A stretch of DNA of 12,967 bases from Candidatus Cloacimonadota bacterium (lineage in GTDB: Bacteria; Cloacimonadota; Cloacimonadia; Cloacimonadales; TCS61), in contig JAGGWC010000060.1 of NCBI GenBank assembly GCA_021157645.1, positions 1 to 12,967 of the forward strand, given 5' to 3'. The notes beneath the pieces were generated by a model. The model made no database searches. It saw only the letters and a program-made list of their open reading frames with translations, and was not told the origin of the DNA. Positions 7,266-12,967 of this stretch are shown here, in pieces. The position numbers were made by a program, and so were the translations under genes. Numbering within the stretch: the first letter of the stretch is position 1; each line of letters starts with the position of its first letter.

Positions 7266-8237
7266 CTAATATTTCAGCATATCCAAAAAGCTTTCAATTC
7301 TGAGTTTTGTACGTGCATCCAATAATCCAGGTTGATCACCTTCAATTGTAAGAACAGGAATATCAACATATTTCTTTATAAGAATATTATCTATCTGGCG
7401 GTGACAGAATGATTGAGAATAACTGATCACAGCATCAAGTTTGCGACGCTTAATCTCTTCCTGAATATCTTTCAATCTATCAAATATGCTGTAAGGATAA
7501 GTGTAACGCAAATATTGGTCAATTATATCATTTTCCAGATATGGCATACTGAATTGTCTTTGGATTTCATTGAAGACAATGTTTACATTGTTTTCTAAAA
7601 AAAAATCGTAAAGATCTGTAATTATGGGTGGAACACCTAAAAACCCAAATCGATAATTGGTTTTCATTGGTTTTCTGCATTTGGCTTCCAAAATAAATTT
7701 ATCCAGTCTTTTTTCAAAATCTTCTGGATCTCCATTAAAATCAGAGGAATTAACTAGCCAGAGATGATTTTCTAATCCGGTGACTTTATTTTCTTTAAAC
7801 GTGAGTTCATCAAGATAGATCAATTTCTTCCTGATCTTATCAAGTTGAGCTTTTATTTCTAGAACATCTGAGTGTTTTACATTAAAATATTGTTCCAGTT
7901 TTTCTATCTCAGCTGCAAGTTTATTCCTATCTTTATTATAAGGAAAGGAAAATGAAATAACTTCAATATTTTGATCGACCAAAGTAGACATTAATGAATG
8001 AGTATTGGAACAATCACCCTCAACCACTCCGATCACGGCATCCATCTCTGAAGATAGTGCGACACTGTACATCCCTTTTATCCAACTGCAAATATTCCGT
8101 GGATAACCGTCAAATTCTGCTTGCTCTACAAATCCGGCGGCATTACCGGTTACAAAAATATTGTTCATATCAATGGGTGTGTGCCCAGCTGCAAATACAA
8201 CTTCAATGGGGAAAGATGTAGTAAAGCCTATCTTCAT
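7266..8237 (-). CDS. 2-hydroxyacyl-CoA dehydratase (HgdB/BcrB-type) family [4Fe-4S] protein
   Basis: The 323 residues fit the family that includes 2-hydroxyglutaryl-CoA dehydratase subunits and benzoyl-CoA reductase subunits B/C. These oxygen-sensitive proteins hold a [4Fe-4S] cluster and receive an electron from an ATP-driven activase. Three family cysteines are in place: Cys50 (YPRNICSWIKG), Cys76 (EGDCSNTH) and Cys278 (QSFCHRQ); a fourth, Cys187, is extra. The N terminus reads FPIEVVFAAGHTPI, the usual opening, and the C terminus has the typical LTIEGDQPGLLDARTKLRIE (297-316). AGGAG lies before ATG 8237. It heads the unit continuing with the YkuD-type, GNAT and deaminase genes. Neither an activase nor a second subunit is nearby, so its role as dehydratase, reductase or sulfur/electron carrier is undetermined. 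Confidence 0.8.
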   Translation of the reverse strand: MKIGFTTSFPIEVVFAAGHTPIDMNNIFVTGNAAGFVEQAEFDGYPRNICSWIKGMYSVALSSEMDAVIGVVEGDCSNTHSLMSTLVDQNIEVISFSFPYNKDRNKLAAEIEKLEQYFNVKHSDVLEIKAQLDKIRKKLIYLDELTFKENKVTGLENHLWLVNSSDFNGDPEDFEKRLDKFILEAKCRKPMKTNYRFGFLGVPPIITDLYDFFLENNVNIVFNEIQRQFSMPYLENDIIDQYLRYTYPYSIFDRLKDIQEEIKRRKLDAVISYSQSFCHRQIDNILIKKYVDIPVLTIEGDQPGLLDARTKLRIESFLDMLKY

Positions 8238-8311
8238 AAATTCTCCTATTTTATATCGAGATTAAACTCAGTAGGAAGATGTTGATCGTAGATTATAAGT
8301 CAATAGTAATC

Positions 8312-8334
8312 GGCCATTAGTCATTTGTCATTAG
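8312..8334 (+). repeat. left imperfect inverted repeat flanking the four-helix-bundle gene
   Basis: The plus strand here begins GGCCATTAGTCATTTGTC and lies 12 nt beyond the stop codon of the four-helix-bundle gene. It aligns, with one gap and about five differences (mostly transitions), to the reverse complement of 8744-8767 on the gene's other side. The internal CATTAGT/CATTTGT/CATTAGT units show that it is itself a short repeat. Confidence 0.6.
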
Positions 8335-8345
8335 TTTTCATTTAT

Positions 8346-8717
8346 TCAATATTTGGAATTTGACCTGGTTTTGATTGAATTTATGTAACGATTAAGTTTC
8401 TTAGAAATTATTGTGATCTCATCAAATGTTTTATTTTCTAAATGTTTAGGCAAGAGTTCTCTACCAAAAGCTTTTCTTAACCAATCTTTAGTTTCTTCTA
8501 CAGATCCTCTGGCATAATAACAAAAGTGAATATTCTCTTTATAATGAAATCTGCCAAATCCTTCAGCTATATTCGCCGAAATAGAATCCGCTGATTTTAC
8601 TAATTGGATACCCAAAGTTCTTTGATCAAAGTGGTTGAACTGTTTACATAATTTCCAAATTGTATTAGAAAATTCCAATGATTCCGTGTAAACATTCAAG
8701 TCCATAATATCTTTCAT
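8346..8717 (-). CDS. four helix bundle protein, S23/23S rRNA intervening-sequence type
   Basis: The 123-residue protein has the signature of the family first found in 23S rRNA intervening sequences of spirochetes: SADSISANIAEGFGR (42-56), then KENIHFCYYARGSVEET (60-76) and a helical C terminus. The fold is a four-helix bundle that oligomerises; the Avd accessory protein of diversity-generating retroelements is a structural relative. Function of free-standing members is unknown; nucleic-acid binding is inferred from the relatives. I chose ATG 8717 because GGAGG lies 5 nt before it; the in-frame TTG at 8729 overlaps that Shine-Dalgarno. It is not inside an rRNA gene here but between protein genes, flanked by inverted and tandem repeats, which suggests a separately acquired cassette. 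Confidence 0.9.
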   Translation of the reverse strand: MKDIMDLNVYTESLEFSNTIWKLCKQFNHFDQRTLGIQLVKSADSISANIAEGFGRFHYKENIHFCYYARGSVEETKDWLRKAFGRELLPKHLENKTFDEITIISKKLNRYINSIKTRSNSKY

Positions 8718-8743
8718 CGCAGCCTCCAATTATTAATAATATT

Positions 8744-8767
8744 CCAATGACCAATTTACCAATGACC
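8744..8767 (-). repeat. right imperfect inverted repeat flanking the four-helix-bundle gene
   Basis: Read on the minus strand it is a GGTCATTGG, TAAATT, GGTCATTGG arrangement, the partner of 8312-8334. It overlaps the first two units of the 15-bp tandem array and lies 26 nt upstream of the gene's start codon. Confidence 0.6.
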
Positions 8768-8820
8768 AATTTACCAGTGACCAATTTACCAGTGACCAAT
8801 TTACCAGTGACCAATCTTCT
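8746..8820 (+). repeat. 15-bp tandem repeat, four full copies plus a diverged fifth
   Basis: The unit is ARTGACCAATTTACC. Copies start at 8746 and 8761 (AATG form) and at 8776 and 8791 (AGTG form); a fifth, AGTGACCAATCTTCT, is at 8806. The array fills the gap between the ABC-F stop and the leader of the four-helix-bundle gene, so it may lie in that gene's promoter or 5' UTR. Confidence 0.9.
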
Positions 8821-8825
8821 ACCTG

Positions 8826-10721
8826 TTACTCCAATAACTCCAGATATTCATCCTCAAGTTCATCATGTTGTATTTTTAAATCTTCAATTTCCTTATTTAT
8901 TCTCTTAATATTGTCTGTCAAAGTTTTTACTTTTTGCTGATCATTATAAATTTCCGGTTTGGAAAATTCTAGTTCTAAAGTATCAAGTTTTTCGATTTTA
9001 GAAGTGAAAAGGGTTGAAATATGCTCTATCTTTGCTGATAATTTCTTTAAAATAATAGGATTAGTTTTATGAATATTAGTATTTTTTTGTTTGCTATTTT
9101 CACTTTTCATTTTTTTTACTTTTTGGAAGAATAAATCATCTAGTTTTTGTGAAGTTTCCTTAATTGTTTTAGAAGTGAATATCCATTTTTTCTTAGCAAC
9201 TTTATCAATAAAATATCTGTCGTGTGAAACGAAAACAATTGTTCCATTAAATTCCAGTAAAGCATCTTCAAGATACGAAATCATGTTTATATCAAGATGG
9301 TTTGTTGGTTCATCAAGAATAAGGAAATTTGGTTTTTCATGTATAAGTTTTGCCAAATATAGTCTGGCTTTTTCTCCACCACTAAGAACGGAAACTTGCT
9401 TTTCAACTTCATCTCCTGTAAATCCGTATTTTGCCAGATAAGAAAATACATAACCTCTTGGTGCAGATGGAATTAGTTGCCAAATTGTCTGCATAACTGT
9501 TAATGAATCATCAAGTTCAAGATGCATTTGGTCATAATAACCGATGTCTAAACTTGCACCTTTTTTGACAATTCCCGATTGAGGCTGGATCTTTTCATTC
9601 AAAAGTTTTAAAAATGTGGTTTTCCCGCAACCATTCGTTCCCAAAATTGCAATTTTATCTTGATAGGATATTTTTAGATTTACGTTTGAAGCTAATGTGT
9701 TTCCGGGAAATCCAAAGCTCATATCTTCGAAAGTGTAAACATCATTTCCACTCCGTTTTTCAGTTGTAAAATTTAGTTTTATCTTTTTATCTTTTTTTGG
9801 AAGATCCGATCTATCTATTTTGTCTAATCTTTTTTCAAGTTCCTTTGCTCTTACAAACATTGTTTCACTATCTCTTGCACGTCCCCAAATGCGATATTGA
9901 TCTATCTGTTTCTCCATTCTATCGATCTTCTTTTGCTGTTTACGAAATGTTTTTTCCTGAAGCTCCATTCTCATTTGCAGTTGTTCTTTATACTGGCTGT
10001 AATTTCCTGTATACATATCAATTGCGTAATTCCTAATCTCGGCTATTTTCGATACAGTGTTATCTAAAAAATGACGATCATGAGAGATAATTAGATATGG
10101 TTTCCCAAGTGAAGAAAGGTACTTTTCTAACCAGTAGATCATCTCAATATCAAGATGATTTGTAGGCTCATCCAGAAGTAGCAGATCAAATGGTTGAAGA
10201 AGGATCGTTGCTAATTGAATACGTGTTTTTTCTCCACCGCTGAAATTCTTTATTTTCTGATTCCAAACATCTTTTGGAAAATTCAAACTTGTTAGAACTA
10301 ATTTCATTTCTGTATTAAAATGATAGCCTCCTGCTAATTCAAATCTTTGCTGCATTTGTGCATAATGATCTAAGTTTTTTTGGGAATCATCATTTACCAA
10401 TTTCAACTCTGCTTGTTTAAGTTGCTCGTTTAATGCTATATGATCAGGACGTGATTGCAACACGCATTCTTCCAAAGATAGTGAATCACCCAATTCCGGT
10501 TCTTGGGTAAGGTAAGATATTTTAGCAGTTTTAGATTTGTGAATATTACCTTTATCAGGTATTAAGTTTTGAGTGAACATATTAAAAAGAGTTGTTTTAC
10601 CGCTACCATTTTTGCCGACTAAGCCTATTCTACTATTATGCTCAATTGAAAAATATAATGCTTGGAATAGCTTTTCTGCTCCGAAGCTGTGATATATATT
10701 AGAAACTGATATAATGCTCAT
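8826..10721 (-). CDS. ABC-F family ATPase (ribosome-associated, Uup/YdiF-like)
   Basis: ABC-F proteins have two fused nucleotide-binding domains and no membrane segments; characterised members bind the ribosomal E site to relieve stalled or antibiotic-blocked translation. The 631 residues contain Walker A GKNGSGKT (36-43), signature FSGGEK (160-165) and Walker B DEPTNHLD (184-191) in domain 1. The charged interdomain linker of about 240-310 is the segment that contacts the peptidyl-transferase region. Domain 2 has Walker A GTNGCGKT (361-368), signature LSGGEK (446-451) and DEPTNHLD (470-477). Residues from about 520 form a Lys/Glu-rich C-terminal extension ending in a probable coiled coil (565-631), as in Uup-like members. 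ATG 10721 is preceded by GAGGTG. All catalytic motifs are intact. The subfamily (housekeeping versus antibiotic resistance) cannot be decided; the linker does not clearly mark a resistance type. Confidence 0.93.
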   Translation of the reverse strand: MSIISVSNIYHSFGAEKLFQALYFSIEHNSRIGLVGKNGSGKTTLFNMFTQNLIPDKGNIHKSKTAKISYLTQEPELGDSLSLEECVLQSRPDHIALNEQLKQAELKLVNDDSQKNLDHYAQMQQRFELAGGYHFNTEMKLVLTSLNFPKDVWNQKIKNFSGGEKTRIQLATILLQPFDLLLLDEPTNHLDIEMIYWLEKYLSSLGKPYLIISHDRHFLDNTVSKIAEIRNYAIDMYTGNYSQYKEQLQMRMELQEKTFRKQQKKIDRMEKQIDQYRIWGRARDSETMFVRAKELEKRLDKIDRSDLPKKDKKIKLNFTTEKRSGNDVYTFEDMSFGFPGNTLASNVNLKISYQDKIAILGTNGCGKTTFLKLLNEKIQPQSGIVKKGASLDIGYYDQMHLELDDSLTVMQTIWQLIPSAPRGYVFSYLAKYGFTGDEVEKQVSVLSGGEKARLYLAKLIHEKPNFLILDEPTNHLDINMISYLEDALLEFNGTIVFVSHDRYFIDKVAKKKWIFTSKTIKETSQKLDDLFFQKVKKMKSENSKQKNTNIHKTNPIILKKLSAKIEHISTLFTSKIEKLDTLELEFSKPEIYNDQQKVKTLTDNIKRINKEIEDLKIQHDELEDEYLELLE

Positions 10722-10759
10722 TTACACCTCAAAAACAAGAAATTGAAATTCTGTGAATG

Positions 10760-10765
10760 TGTCAA
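10760..10765 (-). promoter_or_regulatory. candidate -35 element (TTGACA) upstream of the ABC-F gene
   Basis: A minus-strand TTGACA lies 38 nt before ATG 10721 in the region shared with the divergent tRNA gene. It would leave a very short leader, and no consensus -10 follows, so this is a weak call. Confidence 0.22.
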
Positions 10766-10844
10766 ATTTTCGTTAAGAAATTAAAAAGAAAATAGAAAGA
10801 TATTACTTGTCAGCAAATAGTGTTATTTCAAATATGTCCATCGT

Positions 10845-10922
10845 CGGGATGTAGCGCAGCTCGGTTAGCGCGTTCGTCTGGGGGGCGAAAGGCCGGAGGT
10901 TCAAATCCTCTCATCCCGACCA
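10845..10922 (+). tRNA. tRNA-Pro, anticodon GGG, CCA encoded
   Basis: A complete 78-nt cloverleaf folds. The acceptor stem is CGGGATG (10845-10851) with CATCCCG (10912-10918), then discriminator A and an encoded CCA. The D stem is GCGC/GCGC. The anticodon stem TTCGT/GCGAA includes one G-T pair, with loop CTGGGGG giving anticodon GGG at 10880-10882 and G37. The T stem is GGAGG/CCTCT with loop TTCAAAT. A TTGTCA at 10807-10812 and AAATAT at 10830-10835, 17 bp apart, could be its promoter. The nth gene starts 26 nt downstream with no terminator between them. Confidence 0.96.
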
Positions 10923-10948
10923 TTTAAAACACAAAATAAAGGAAGAAT

Positions 10949-11602
10949 ATGGATATTAATAAAATATATAAAGTTTTAGAAAAACAATTTATTAGTTATC
11001 CAGCCCCTGTTGTTGATCTCATCGAAGCTCAAACTAAAGATCCATTTAAAATACTTGTAACAACAATGTTAAGTGCAAGAACAAAGGATCAAACAACATC
11101 AGAGGTTGCACATAGATTGTTTAAGATAGTAGATAAACCTGAAGACCTTAATAAATACTCTTTAGAAGAAATGGAAGATTTGATCTATCCGGTTGGATTC
11201 TTTAGGAATAAAGCAAAATATTTAAAAAAACTCCCCAAAGTACTCAAAGACGAATTTGATAATATTGTTCCTAATGAGATAGATGATCTGATCAAGCTGC
11301 CAGGAGTGGGTAGAAAGACTGCGAATCTGGTTCGAGCAATTGCCTTTAAGAAACCAGCGATCTGCGTAGATGTGCATGTTCATAGAATTTGCAATAGATT
11401 TGGTTATTTAGATACTAAAAACCCTTTAGAAACTGAGATGGCTTTGCGCAAGAAATTACCTAAAAAATACTGGATCAATATCAATTCTTACCTTGTAGCA
11501 TTTGGTCAAAACCATTGCACACCCCTAAATCCAAAATGTTCTACTTGCACACTTTATGATGAATGTGAAAGGATAGGGGTAAAGACGAAGTATAGTAAGT
11601 AA
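10949..11602 (+). CDS. nth: endonuclease III, base-excision repair DNA glycosylase/AP lyase
   Basis: Endonuclease III removes oxidised pyrimidines and nicks the resulting abasic site. The 217 residues match the family's usual length of about 210. The helix-hairpin-helix LPGVGRKTANLV (117-128) carries the catalytic Lys123. The catalytic Asp is Asp141 in CVDVHVHRI. The C-terminal [4Fe-4S] loop has the C-x6-C-x2-C-x5-C spacing (Cys190, 197, 200, 206). SARTKDQTT (42-50) is the usual N-terminal motif. AAGGA lies shortly before ATG 10949. It follows tRNA-Pro by 26 nt, so it may be read from the tRNA promoter. All key residues are present. Confidence 0.96.
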   Translation: MDINKIYKVLEKQFISYPAPVVDLIEAQTKDPFKILVTTMLSARTKDQTTSEVAHRLFKIVDKPEDLNKYSLEEMEDLIYPVGFFRNKAKYLKKLPKVLKDEFDNIVPNEIDDLIKLPGVGRKTANLVRAIAFKKPAICVDVHVHRICNRFGYLDTKNPLETEMALRKKLPKKYWININSYLVAFGQNHCTPLNPKCSTCTLYDECERIGVKTKYSK

Positions 11603-11614
11603 TGATGTTTTCAA

Positions 11615-11620
11615 TTGACA
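11615..11620 (+). promoter_or_regulatory. candidate -35 element (TTGACA) upstream of the Wzz-like gene
   Basis: TTGACA lies 51 nt before the ATG at 11672. AATATA (11638-11643) at 17 bp or TATAAA (11640-11645) at 19 bp could be the -10. Of the TTGACA sites in this window this one has the best -10 candidate. Confidence 0.4.
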
Positions 11621-11671
11621 AAGAAATAACATTGAGAAATATAAAAAAAATTAAAATTATAAGGATTATAT

Positions 11672-12859
11672 ATGGAAAATAAGCAGATTGATATATTGGA
11701 TGTACTTTTAATTCTGGCAAAACATAAGAAGTTTATTTTTTTTACAACGTTAATTGCTAGTGTTGCTGCGGTTATATTTAGTTTGATCACTCCTGAATAT
11801 TGGGTTTCAACAGCTACAATTCTACCAGCTCAAGATCAAAAAAATCAATTATCATTAAGTAGTTCTTCTTTAGTTGGGTTAGGATCTTCATTATTAGGTG
11901 AATCATTACAAGTAAATGGTTTAGATTTACTGATAATAATGAATAGTAGAACATTCTCTGAAGATGTAATTGAAAAATTCAATCTAGTGGAATATATGGA
12001 AATTGAGCATGAAGATTCTTTAGTTGTTAAGGAAAAAGCACTAAAAGGTTTTACAGAGAATATAAGAGACATTGGCATCAATGAAGAGAATGGACTAATA
12101 AATATCAGTATTGAAACAAAAGATAAGTATCTTTCAACAGATATTGCAAATTATTACTGGCAGAAGTTAGAGGAATATAATTTAAACAGCAGGATGAGTA
12201 AAGGAAAGCAAAAAAGAATTTTTCTTGAAGGAAGAGTAAAAGAAGTTGAATCAATAATAGATAGTTTATCAATTACTTTATTACATTTTCAAAAAGAAAA
12301 TAACATAATAGTACTAGAGAAACAAACATCAGAAATAGTTGAATTGTATGCAAATTTATTTGCACAGAAAACAACAAAAGAGATTGAATTAGAATATTAT
12401 CAGCAAATCACCGAGTCAAATAGTCCAATATTGGATAAATTAATTCTTGAAAATGATATTCTAGCAAGTAAAATATCTGAATTGGAAATTAATAGTAGCG
12501 ATGGTAAGAAGTATATTCTATCTATTGATAATATACCAAAAATAGCTTTAGAATATGCAAGGATAACGATTGATCTGAAAATTCAAAAACAGGTTTACAG
12601 CTTTATTTATCCACAATATGAACAAGCAAAAATTGAAGAAATTAAAGATTTACCAACAATTGAAATAATCGATAAAGCTACTTCTGCAGGATTGAGAAGT
12701 AAACCTCATCGTGCAAAATTTTGCATTATGGCGTTTATTCTTTCTCTAATATTATCGTCCTTTCTAGTTTATTCAGTTGATGTTTTTCAGAATTCTAATA
12801 ATAATATAAAGTTACGCGAGCTTAAAACTTTACTTTTTAGAAAACCTCAGGATAGGTGA
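11672..12859 (+). CDS. Wzz-type chain-length determinant / polysaccharide co-polymerase
   Basis: Wzz/PCP proteins sit in the inner membrane with a large periplasmic coiled-coil domain and set the length of O-antigen or exopolysaccharide chains. The 395 residues show the family layout: an N-terminal cytoplasmic IDILDVLLILAKHKK, membrane helix 1 (about 21-39), the Wzz-domain EYWVSTATILPAQ (42-54), and a long heptad-rich periplasmic region (about 180-310). The pre-membrane motif ATSAGLRSKPHRAK (336-349) leads into helix 2 (about 349-368). A short cytoplasmic tail ends at residue 395. No tyrosine-kinase domain is fused, so this is a PCP-1-like or kinase-less PCP-2 form. AAGGA precedes the ATG. 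The next gene begins 1 nt after its stop, so the two are an operon, probably opening a surface-polysaccharide locus beyond the window. Confidence 0.88.
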   Translation: MENKQIDILDVLLILAKHKKFIFFTTLIASVAAVIFSLITPEYWVSTATILPAQDQKNQLSLSSSSLVGLGSSLLGESLQVNGLDLLIIMNSRTFSEDVIEKFNLVEYMEIEHEDSLVVKEKALKGFTENIRDIGINEENGLINISIETKDKYLSTDIANYYWQKLEEYNLNSRMSKGKQKRIFLEGRVKEVESIIDSLSITLLHFQKENNIIVLEKQTSEIVELYANLFAQKTTKEIELEYYQQITESNSPILDKLILENDILASKISELEINSSDGKKYILSIDNIPKIALEYARITIDLKIQKQVYSFIYPQYEQAKIEEIKDLPTIEIIDKATSAGLRSKPHRAKFCIMAFILSLILSSFLVYSVDVFQNSNNNIKLRELKTLLFRKPQDR

Positions 12860-12860
12860 T

Positions 12861-12967
12861 TTGGAAGACAATAAGGTTACGTCCAATAAAAACTGGCTAT
12901 CAAGTAAAAGTGCAATTATTGTTGCACTTTTACTTCTAATATATTGCTTCTTTATAGTCGCATATCC
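12861..12967 (+). CDS. start of a membrane protein gene, cut by window edge
   Basis: A frame opens with TTG at 12861, 1 nt after the stop of the Wzz-like gene, and runs 35 codons to the window edge without a stop. AGGAT at 12849-12853 lies 7 nt upstream. The product begins with a short polar stretch (EDNKVTSNKNWLSSKS) followed by a hydrophobic helix from about residue 18 (AIIVALLLLIYCFFIVAY). That is consistent with a polytopic membrane protein such as an O-antigen ligase or polymerase, but the fragment is too short to name. There is no ATG upstream in this frame before a stop at 12807. The start is thus TTG or lies inside the visible hairpin region. Confidence 0.55.
   Translation, partial: MEDNKVTSNKNWLSSKSAIIVALLLLIYCFFIVAY
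12902..12935 (+). other. perfect 14-bp inverted repeat (hairpin) in the first codons of the edge gene
   Basis: AAGTAAAAGTGCAA (12902-12915) pairs completely with TTGCACTTTTACTT (12922-12935) across the 6-nt loop TTATTG. It lies about 40 nt after the TTG start and is not followed by a T-run, so it is not a classic terminator. It may act on translation or mRNA stability, or bind a dimeric protein; that is inference. Confidence 0.7.

Larger units (their letters stand above)
8305..8830. mobile_element. putative small cassette: four-helix-bundle gene between imperfect inverted repeats
   Basis: The S23/IVS-type gene is bracketed by inverted copies of a GGYCATTRGT-like sequence (8312-8334 and 8744-8767). 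A second, weaker pair lies outside them: AGTAATCGG at 8305-8313 against the reverse complement of CCTGTTACT at 8822-8830, with 7 of 9 matching. The right edge coincides with the stop codon of the ABC-F gene. No transposase and no clear target duplication are visible. Mobility is inferred only from the symmetry and the compact layout; the outer edges are uncertain. Confidence 0.4.

Noticed and set aside
8298..8303. TTGACT followed by TATAAT-like sequence upstream of the dehydratase-like gene
   Set aside because: The two hexamers are adjacent, not 16-18 bp apart, so they cannot be one sigma70-type promoter; no other -10 stands out.
8718..8729. Longer four-helix-bundle start at TTG 8729
   Set aside because: This TTG overlaps the GGAGG that serves ATG 8717, so it cannot be the initiator with that site.
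8746..8820. Possible CRISPR array
   Set aside because: The units are 15 bp and directly adjacent, with no spacers and no cas genes nearby.
12856..12939. GTG-initiated frame overlapping the Wzz-like stop codon
   Set aside because: It meets a stop after 27 codons and has no hydrophobic or domain pattern; the frame starting with TTG at 12861 is open and encodes a membrane helix.

Overview
The window is AT-rich bacterial DNA from an organism with an outer membrane. The diderm evidence is a secreted beta-barrel-like protein, a periplasmic YkuD-fold enzyme, and a Wzz-type polysaccharide co-polymerase. The clearest taxonomic hint is a GatE subunit, the archaeal-type half of the GatDE Glu-tRNA(Gln) amidotransferase, next to otherwise bacterial genes. 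Together with an S23/IVS-type four-helix-bundle gene and a 2-hydroxyacyl-CoA dehydratase-like iron-sulfur protein, this suggests an uncultured anaerobe of the FCB/candidate-phylum kind, such as a Cloacimonadota-like lineage. That assignment is inference and not firm.

Left part (1-3219, all minus strand): a secreted chalcone-isomerase-like protein, a 59-residue zinc-ribbon membrane protein with a TTG start, a divergent PAP2 (YuiD/DUF212) membrane protein, and gatE, which runs off the left edge. A divergent intergenic region (3220-3401) leads to one plus-strand gene, a secreted beta-barrel-like protein (3402-4799). It is closed by a strong intrinsic terminator and then a bidirectional one shared with the convergent operon.

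Middle part (4944-8237, minus strand): a compact four-gene unit, read from right to left. It holds a 2-hydroxyacyl-CoA dehydratase-like protein, a periplasmic L,D-transpeptidase-like enzyme, a GNAT acetyltransferase and an MTA/SAH deaminase. The last three overlap by 17 and 4 nt, which suggests translational coupling. The catalytic roles do not form one obvious pathway.

Next (about 8305-8830) is a small cassette: a four-helix-bundle (S23/IVS-type) gene bracketed by imperfect inverted repeats, with a 15-bp tandem repeat on its upstream side. It is wedged against the stop codon of a large ABC-F ATPase gene (8826-10721). The cassette looks like an inserted element and is the most unusual structure in the window.

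Right part (10845-12967, plus strand): tRNA-Pro(GGG) with encoded CCA, then nth (endonuclease III) 26 nt later, then a Wzz-type chain-length determinant. At the edge is the start of a membrane-protein gene that carries a perfect 14-bp hairpin in its first codons. These last two genes are probably the beginning of a surface-polysaccharide locus. No stretch longer than 300 bases lacks a gene.
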